13,659 nt of DNA, from NCBI GenBank assembly GCA_946480655.1, contig CAMLKN010000041.1, forward strand, positions 1-13,659. Direction: 5' to 3'. Both the position numbers and the translations under genes were made by a program. This DNA comes from an uncultured Devosia sp. GTDB lineage: Bacteria > Pseudomonadota > Alphaproteobacteria > Rhizobiales > Devosiaceae. Under the pieces are notes generated by a model. It saw only the letters and a program-made list of their open reading frames with translations. It searched no databases and was not told the DNA's origin. Below, piece by piece: positions 6,211-11,617 of the stretch (the stretch's first letter is position 1; each line of letters starts with the position of its first letter).

Positions 6211-7027
6211 CGGCAAGTCCCATTTCCATGAGCTTCTGCCGGAAGCTGAGGAGGTCGCGCCAGGCCTGCTGCTTGGCGGCCGGATTGCGCAGCAGATAGG
6301 CCGGGTGCAGCGTCGGCAGGGCGGGAACCGTGTGTGTGCCGATGGTCACGTCCTGCCACTGGCCGCGCATCTTGATGATGCCGGCGCTGGTCTTGAAGAC
6401 GGTCTGCATGGCCGGGCCGCCCAGGGTCAGCACCAGGTGAGGCGCGACCAGTTCCACCTGCCGATGGAGGAAGGGAAGGCAAAGCTCCATTTCCTCGGGT
6501 GTCGGGGTGCGGTTGCCCGGCGGGCGCCAGGGCACGGTATTGACGATATAGACCTGTGTGCGATCGAGCCCGATGGCGGCCAGCATGCGGTCGAGCAACT
6601 GACCGGAACGGCCAACGAAAGGCTTGCCCTGCCGATCCTCTTCCGCCCCCGGGGCTTCGCCGATCAGCATGATTTTCGCTTCCGGGTTGCCGTCGGCGAA
6701 GACCAACTGGGTGGCACGGTGCTTGAGGCCGCAGCCGTCATAGGCATCGAGAATGTCGCGCAGCTGATCGAGTGACTGGGCCGTGGCGGCGAGGCGACGC
6801 GCTTCGCTGGGATCGCCGCCGATGAGGCCCGCCGGTTGGGGCAGGGTGGTTGCGGCGGGGGCAGGCGTCGCAAGGCTCGGGCGCTGGATCGTCGGGGCCG
6901 GGGCGGACGGCCTTTGCGCGAAGCGGTCGACAGGTTCATCGACCACGGCCAGATCCACACCGGCAGCCCGATACCAGTCGAGCACCGAGAGCAGTTCGGC
7001 ATTGCTGAGCGATCGATCTTGAGACAT
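6191..7027 (-). CDS. Family 4 uracil-DNA glycosylase, variant lacking two cluster cysteines
   Basis: This 278-residue enzyme should remove uracil from DNA (base excision repair after cytosine deamination). Family motifs are [20 protein letters not shown] (123-142; motif 1 GEAPG), [13 protein letters not shown] (167-179) and motif 2 HPAYLLRNP (241-249). Family 4 enzymes normally hold a [4Fe-4S] cluster with four cysteines. Here only Cys99 (in YDGCGLK) and Cys183 (in MELCLPF) remain; the partner positions are Tyr96 and Trp167. I recall the same substitution in rhizobial homologues, so it looks like a lineage trait and not decay. The first 85 residues are an extension with a Pro/Ala-rich linker (about 38-68). 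Start at the ATG at 7027, 77 bp from the divergent ETF-QO gene. It leads the minus-strand cluster ending in moaB. Confidence 0.92.
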   Translation of the reverse strand: MSQDRSLSNAELLSVLDWYRAAGVDLAVVDEPVDRFAQRPSAPAPTIQRPSLATPAPAATTLPQPAGLIGGDPSEARRLAATAQSLDQLRDILDAYDGCGLKHRATQLVFADGNPEAKIMLIGEAPGAEEDRQGKPFVGRSGQLLDRMLAAIGLDRTQVYIVNTVPWRPPGNRTPTPEEMELCLPFLHRQVELVAPHLVLTLGGPAMQTVFKTSAGIIKMRGQWQDVTIGTHTVPALPTLHPAYLLRNPAAKQQAWRDLLSFRQKLMEMGLADAPPGR

Positions 7028-7055
7028 CGGCCCCGTTATGTCACACCGCGTCCGA

Positions 7056-7069
7056 GGCGACCAGTCGCC
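7056..7069. repeat. Inverted repeat GGCGAC-CA-GTCGCC in the divergent spacer
   Basis: Perfect 6-bp arms with a 2-bp spacer sit in the 77-bp gap between the divergent glycosylase and ETF-QO genes. The site could be a shared operator, or a small hairpin in one of the leaders. The GC-rich composition means chance is a real alternative. Confidence 0.3.
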
Positions 7070-7104
7070 AAACCCTGCGCCTTGGCCCCAAAGGTAGTTT
7101 ATCC

Positions 7105-8757
7105 ATGGCAGAAGCCGGCAATCGTGAAACGCTCGCCACCGACGTGCTGATCGTGGGCGCCGGTCCCTCGGGCCTTGCTGCCGCCATCCGGCTCAAGCAG
7201 CGCCATCCGGACATTGCCGTTACGGTGGTCGAGAAGGCCGCCGAAGTGGGCGGGCACATCCTCTCCGGTGCGGTCATGGACCCGGTTGGTCTCGACGCGC
7301 TTATCCCGGATTGGCGGCTCAAGGGCGCACCGGTGGGTCCCAATGCCACCACGGACACCTACCACTTCCTGACCCGAACCGGTGACTTCGCCTTCCCCCA
7401 TGTGCTCGTGCCGCCGCAGATGCGCACCAAGGGTGGCATAATCGTCAGCCTTGGGGACCTCGTGCGCTGGCTCGGCGAACAGGCAGCGGGCCTTGGCGTC
7501 GACATTTTCCCCATGACGGCGGCGGTCGATGTGCTGCGCTCGGGCGATGGCCCGGTGCGCGGCATCATCACCGGTGATCTTGGTCTCGATGCCGAGGGCA
7601 ATCCCAAGCCCGGCCACGCCGCCGGTATTGCGTTGGAGGCCAAATATACGCTGATTGCCGAAGGCGCTCGCGGCTCGCTGGCCAAGCAGATCATCGGCGA
7701 CTTCGGCCTGGCGCGGAATGCCAGCCCGCAGAAATTCGGCCTTGGCATCAAGGAAGTCTGGGAAATCCCGGCCGACCGTCACGAGCCCGGCAAGGTCGAC
7801 CACTATCTTGGCTTCCCCCTCGACGATGCGACGGCCGGTGGCGCGTTCGCCTACCACGCGCAGGACCGCAAACTGTACCTTGGTCTCGTCGTGCATCTGG
7901 ACTACGACGATCCGACGCTGTCGCCCTTCGATGAATTCCAGCGCTTCAAGACTCATCCTTCCATTGCGCGTCTCCTCGAAGGTGCGACACGGTTGAGCTA
8001 TGGCGCGCGTTCGCTGACCGCAGGTGGCCTGCAGGCCATTCCCGACCTTGCCTTCGCCGGGGGCGGGCTCATCGGTTGCGCCGCAGGCTTCATGAATGCA
8101 CCGCGTTTGAAGGCCATCCACAATGCCATTCTTTCAGGCATTGGCGCCGCCGACGCGGTGGGCGAAGCCATTGCTGCCGGACGCCAGCATGACCGGATCG
8201 AGGATTTCGCGCGCCACGTCCTCTCGACCGGGATCGAGAAGGAATTGGCGGGCGTACGCAATTTGAAGCCGCTCTGGAGCCGCTTCGGGACCCTGGCGGG
8301 CGCCTTCCTGGGCGGCTTCGACATGTGGTGCCAGACGGTCCTGCGCTTCTCGCCCTTCGGCACCCAGACATGGTCGACGCCGGACGCCGCAAAGCTCAAG
8401 CCGCTCGCCGAAGTGACGCCGCGCCAATACGATCGTCCCGACGGCAGGACGACGTTTGATCGCGCTTCCTCGGTCTATCTCGCCAACCTCGCCCACGACG
8501 AAGACCAGCCGGTCCATCTGAAGCTGACCGATCCCAGCGTGCCAGTGCGCGAAAACCTGCCCCGCTATGGCGAGCCGGCGCCGCTCTACTGCCCCGCAGG
8601 TGTTTACGAACTTGCCGAGGAGGGGGGCGCACCCGTCTTCCGCATTCACCCGGCCAATTGCGTCCACTGCAAGACCTGCGACATCAAGGACCCGGCCGGG
8701 AATATCACCTGGGTTCCGCCAGAGGGCGGCAGCGGGCCCAACTACAGCGGAATGTGA
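7105..8757 (+). CDS. Electron transfer flavoprotein-ubiquinone oxidoreductase
   Basis: This 550-residue membrane-associated flavoprotein passes electrons from ETF (reduced by acyl-CoA and other dehydrogenases) to ubiquinone. It opens with an FAD-binding Rossmann motif VLIVGAGPSGLAAAIRL (14-30) and the ribose-binding Glu43, followed by GGHILSGAVMDP, a hallmark of ETF-QO. The C-terminal [4Fe-4S] domain has Cys496 (LYCPAGVYE) and Cys519, Cys522 and Cys525 (CVHCKTCDIKDP), ending NITWVPPEGGSGPNYSGM, the usual ETF-QO terminus. All cluster ligands are present and the length is normal. AAAGGTAG upstream of the ATG at 7105 is a plausible ribosome binding site. It is divergent from the glycosylase gene and followed after 96 bp by the TPR gene. 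Often called etfD, fixC-like or ETFDH; I leave the symbol blank because naming varies. Confidence 0.96.
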   Translation: MAEAGNRETLATDVLIVGAGPSGLAAAIRLKQRHPDIAVTVVEKAAEVGGHILSGAVMDPVGLDALIPDWRLKGAPVGPNATTDTYHFLTRTGDFAFPHVLVPPQMRTKGGIIVSLGDLVRWLGEQAAGLGVDIFPMTAAVDVLRSGDGPVRGIITGDLGLDAEGNPKPGHAAGIALEAKYTLIAEGARGSLAKQIIGDFGLARNASPQKFGLGIKEVWEIPADRHEPGKVDHYLGFPLDDATAGGAFAYHAQDRKLYLGLVVHLDYDDPTLSPFDEFQRFKTHPSIARLLEGATRLSYGARSLTAGGLQAIPDLAFAGGGLIGCAAGFMNAPRLKAIHNAILSGIGAADAVGEAIAAGRQHDRIEDFARHVLSTGIEKELAGVRNLKPLWSRFGTLAGAFLGGFDMWCQTVLRFSPFGTQTWSTPDAAKLKPLAEVTPRQYDRPDGRTTFDRASSVYLANLAHDEDQPVHLKLTDPSVPVRENLPRYGEPAPLYCPAGVYELAEEGGAPVFRIHPANCVHCKTCDIKDPAGNITWVPPEGGSGPNYSGM

Positions 8758-8790
8758 CCCCGCGCAGCACGGCCCGGCCTTGCGCATAGT

Positions 8791-8812
8791 CGCAAAACGG
8801 ACAATGTTTGCG
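8791..8812. repeat. Inverted repeat CGCAAA-N10-TTTGCG before the TPR gene
   Basis: CGCAAA (8791-8796) and TTTGCG (8807-8812) form a 22-bp dyad in the 96-bp gap between the ETF-QO and TPR genes, 42 bp before the GTG start. Half-sites one helical turn apart suit a dimeric regulator. It may mark a separate promoter for the TPR-ispE pair, but no convincing -35/-10 pair is visible. Confidence 0.3.
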
Positions 8813-8853
8813 CCGAAATGCGGCCGGCAACGGCATAGGGAGACTTTGAGCAC

Positions 8854-10587
8854 GTGATCCTGCTTCCCAATCGACTGGCAAGGCGCCTCGGAATGGCCGC
8901 CCTGCTTGCCCTGATGGCCACGCCCCTGGCCGCACAGACGGGCGCCAGCCTTTCCGTGCAGCGGGTGGCACAGGACATGCTCAAGCTGTTCCAGCCCAGC
9001 GTGACCGGCGCCTATATGGCCGGCCAGCAGGCGCTCAAGGAACTGCGCACCGACGAAGCCGCGCGCTATTTTTCCGATGCCGCCCAGGCCGATTGGGACA
9101 ATCCCATCCTGGTCGAGCGCGCTTTCGTGGCGCTGGCCACGGACGGACAGATCGGCCGCGCGGCGTCGACCGCGCGCCACATGCTCGAACTCGATTCCGC
9201 CAATGAACTCGCCGAGCTGGTCGTCGCTACCGAGGCTCTCAAGGAGCGCCGCTATGGCGCCGCCGCGCGGCAGCTTGCCACCATTTCGCAGGACAGCTTC
9301 AGCGGCATTACGGCAGGCATCCTTCGCGCCTGGGCCCTTGTTGGCGACAATCGCGGTGACGAAGCGCAAGCGCTCATGGAAGAACTGGGGGCCAATGGCC
9401 TCGAGGACTTCCTGGTCTTCCACCGGGCGCTCATGGCCGAGGCGGCAGGCGATGCCGATCTCGCCATCGAACTCGCCGCCCGCGCCTTCGAGGCCGAACC
9501 CTATGTGGCGCGCATGGCGGAGGTCTATGCGCGCATGCTGGCCAATGGCGGCGATTTCGATGCGGCGCGCGACGTGCTCGACGCCTTCGAGGCAGAGGGG
9601 TTGACCCATCCTATCATCGAGACCGTGCGCGAAGCGGTCGAGGCCGAACGTCGGCCCGGGGTCTTTGCCGCCAATGTGCAGATCGGCGCAGCCGAAATGT
9701 TCCACGGCATTGGGGTCGCCCTGTCGCGCGATGGCAGTTCCGACCTGGCTCTGGTCTTCCTGCGGCTCGGCGTCTACCTCGACCCGGGTGCCGATGTCAT
9801 CTCCATGGCGCTGGGCGAATTGCTCGACGGGGCCGGCCAGCATGAATCGGCCAATGCCATCTATGATGCCATTCCGGCCAATTCGGCGCTCAAGCCCATG
9901 GCCGTGGTGCGCGTCGCGCAGAATCTCGATGCCACCGGGGATCGTGCCGAGGCGATCCGTCGCCTCAGGAACATCGTGGCGGCGCGTCCCGACGACCTCG
10001 ATGCCGTTTCGGTTCTGGGCGATCTCTTGCGCTATGACGAGGACTACCTTGCCGCGGCGGAGGCCTATGGCAAGGCGCTGGACATTACCGGGGGCGAGTC
10101 CCCGGCCGACTGGCGATTCTACTATGTGCGCGGCATTGCCTATGAGCGTGCCAAGGAATGGCCCAAGGCGGAAGCTGATTTCCTCAAGGCGCTCGAGCTC
10201 AATCCCGACCAGCCCCAGGTGCTGAACTATCTGGGCTATAGCTGGATCGATCAGGACATGCATCTCGAGCGGGCGCTCGAGATGATCGAGAAGGCCGTCG
10301 AAGCACAGCCTATGGACGGCTACATCATCGACTCGCTCGGCTGGGCCTTCTACAAGCTCGGTCGCATGGAAGAGGCGGTGGAGACGCTCGAGCGCGCTGT
10401 CATGTTGCTGCCCAATGATCCCGAGATCAACGACCACCTGGGCGATGCCTATTGGAAGGTCGGGCGCAAGCTCGAAGCGCGGTTCCAGTGGAACATTGCC
10501 CGTTCGGTCGATGCGGTGGGCAATGTGGCCGAACGCGTAGCGCCCAAGCTGGCAGAGGGTCTCACCCCGGCCACCGAAACCGAATAG
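8854..10587 (+). CDS. Exported tetratricopeptide repeat protein
   Basis: This 577-residue protein has an N-terminal signal (basic NRLARRLG, hydrophobic MAALLALMATPLAA, likely cleavage near residue 27), so it should act in the periplasm or at the envelope. The remainder is alpha-helical. The clearest TPR units are in the last third: WRFYYVRGIAYERAKEWPKA (from residue 420), VLNYLGYSWID and IIDSLGWAFYKLGRMEEAVE, then INDHLGDAYWKVGRKLEARF. More degenerate helical pairs fill residues 50-400. TPRs usually scaffold protein contacts; no enzyme signature is present. The start is a GTG, with AGGGAG about 11 bases upstream; the first ATG (residue 14) would destroy the signal peptide's basic region. The ispE start codon follows the stop after 6 bp, so the two are an operon. 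Homologues adjacent to ispE are familiar in Hyphomicrobiales. Client unknown. Confidence 0.9.
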   Translation: MILLPNRLARRLGMAALLALMATPLAAQTGASLSVQRVAQDMLKLFQPSVTGAYMAGQQALKELRTDEAARYFSDAAQADWDNPILVERAFVALATDGQIGRAASTARHMLELDSANELAELVVATEALKERRYGAAARQLATISQDSFSGITAGILRAWALVGDNRGDEAQALMEELGANGLEDFLVFHRALMAEAAGDADLAIELAARAFEAEPYVARMAEVYARMLANGGDFDAARDVLDAFEAEGLTHPIIETVREAVEAERRPGVFAANVQIGAAEMFHGIGVALSRDGSSDLALVFLRLGVYLDPGADVISMALGELLDGAGQHESANAIYDAIPANSALKPMAVVRVAQNLDATGDRAEAIRRLRNIVAARPDDLDAVSVLGDLLRYDEDYLAAAEAYGKALDITGGESPADWRFYYVRGIAYERAKEWPKAEADFLKALELNPDQPQVLNYLGYSWIDQDMHLERALEMIEKAVEAQPMDGYIIDSLGWAFYKLGRMEEAVETLERAVMLLPNDPEINDHLGDAYWKVGRKLEARFQWNIARSVDAVGNVAERVAPKLAEGLTPATETE

Positions 10588-10593
10588 CCTCGC

Positions 10594-11469
10594 ATGGGCG
10601 AGGGCTTTTTCCAGACTGCGCCGGCCAAGATCAACCTGGCGCTGCATGTCACGCGCCGGCGCGAGGACGGCTACCATGACCTGGAGAGCCTGATTGTCTT
10701 TGCCGACATCTCCGACGATCTCGAGGCCGAAGTTGCTGCTGCCGACAGCCTGACGATTTCCGGGCCGTTCTCCGCTGGGCTGGGTGCCGGGCCGACCAAC
10801 CTGGTGCTGCGGGCTGTTTCCGCCTTCCGGGAGCGCTGGCCCGAGCTGTCGCCGCCGGGACTCAAGCTGCATCTCACCAAGAACCTGCCGGTCGCTGCCG
10901 GCATTGGCGGGGGCTCGGCCGATGCGGCAGCGGCCCTGCGCATCCTGGCGGCCCTTTCGCCTCAGGTTGTGCCGGTTCCCGACCTGGCGGACCTCGCGGC
11001 CAGCCTCGGCGCCGACGTGCCTGCCTGCCTGCTTTCCCGCCCGCTCGTGGCGCGTGGCGTGGGAGAAATCCTCGCCCCATTGCCGGGTTTTCCACAGCTC
11101 TACATCACCCTGGTCAACCCTGGTGTTGCCGTGGCAACGGCCGACGTGTTCCGTCGCTTGCGGGCCCATGACAATTATCCGCTGCCCGCGCTGCCCGAGC
11201 CCCTGACGCGGCCAGCCCAACTCGGGCTGTGGCTCGCCGAGACACGCAATGACCTGCAGCCGCCTGCGGTCAAGCTTGTCCCCGAAATCGGCATCATCAT
11301 TGAAGAAATGGCCGAGCTGCAGGGCTGCATGCTGGCGCGCATGTCAGGTTCGGGCGCCACCGTCTTTGGCCTGTTTGGCTCCGAGGGGCAGGCGCATGAA
11401 GCCGCCAGCCAGGTGCGGCGCTTGCACCCCGATTACTGGGTTGGAACGGCACCGCTGATCGGAGCGTGA
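10594..11469 (+). CDS. ispE: 4-diphosphocytidyl-2-C-methyl-D-erythritol kinase
   Basis: This 291-residue cytoplasmic GHMP-family kinase phosphorylates CDP-methylerythritol at the 2-hydroxyl with ATP, the fourth enzyme of the MEP route to isoprenoid precursors. APAKINLALHV (9-19) holds the catalytic Lys12, followed by GYHDLESLIVF for substrate binding. The ATP loop is PVAAGIGGGSADAAAALR (99-116), the catalytic Asp141 is in SLGADVPACLL, and the C-terminal loop MSGSGATVFGLF (250-261) closes the site. The length is normal and every expected motif is intact. The ATG at 10594 begins 6 bp after the TPR stop with no strong ribosome binding site, which suggests translational coupling. It is followed by a small hairpin and then the autotransporter gene. 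Confidence 0.97.
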   Translation: MGEGFFQTAPAKINLALHVTRRREDGYHDLESLIVFADISDDLEAEVAAADSLTISGPFSAGLGAGPTNLVLRAVSAFRERWPELSPPGLKLHLTKNLPVAAGIGGGSADAAAALRILAALSPQVVPVPDLADLAASLGADVPACLLSRPLVARGVGEILAPLPGFPQLYITLVNPGVAVATADVFRRLRAHDNYPLPALPEPLTRPAQLGLWLAETRNDLQPPAVKLVPEIGIIIEEMAELQGCMLARMSGSGATVFGLFGSEGQAHEAASQVRRLHPDYWVGTAPLIGA

Positions 11470-11471
11470 TC

Positions 11472-11485
11472 GTCCGGAAACGGAC
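11472..11485 (+). repeat. Small GAAA-loop hairpin after ispE
   Basis: GTCCG (11472-11476), the tetraloop GAAA and CGGAC (11481-11485) form a compact hairpin three bases after the ispE stop. GNRA loops make unusually stable RNA hairpins, so this may protect the 3' end of the message. There is no T-run, so it is not a standard terminator. Confidence 0.35.
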
Positions 11486-11617
11486 CACACGGAGCGGCCC
11501 CGAGAAATGTGATCACCCGATGGGCGAGGACGGTGGTATTAATTGCCGGGCTCGCACTTAATTCGGGATAGCCGAAACGAGCGCTGTCTCTGTTGAAGTT
11601 GCGGATTGATCACTGCA

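Noticed and set aside
7099..8121. A 340-codon minus-strand frame opposite the ETF-QO gene
   Set aside because: Antisense shadow with low-complexity composition; the sense frame carries full FAD and iron-sulfur motifs.
8134..11220. A 1028-codon open frame on the minus strand across the ETF-QO, TPR and ispE genes
   Set aside because: It is antisense to three well-supported genes with intact motifs, has Arg/His/Gly-rich repetitive composition and no recognisable domain. Strong GC bias at third codon positions in the real genes explains the absence of stops.
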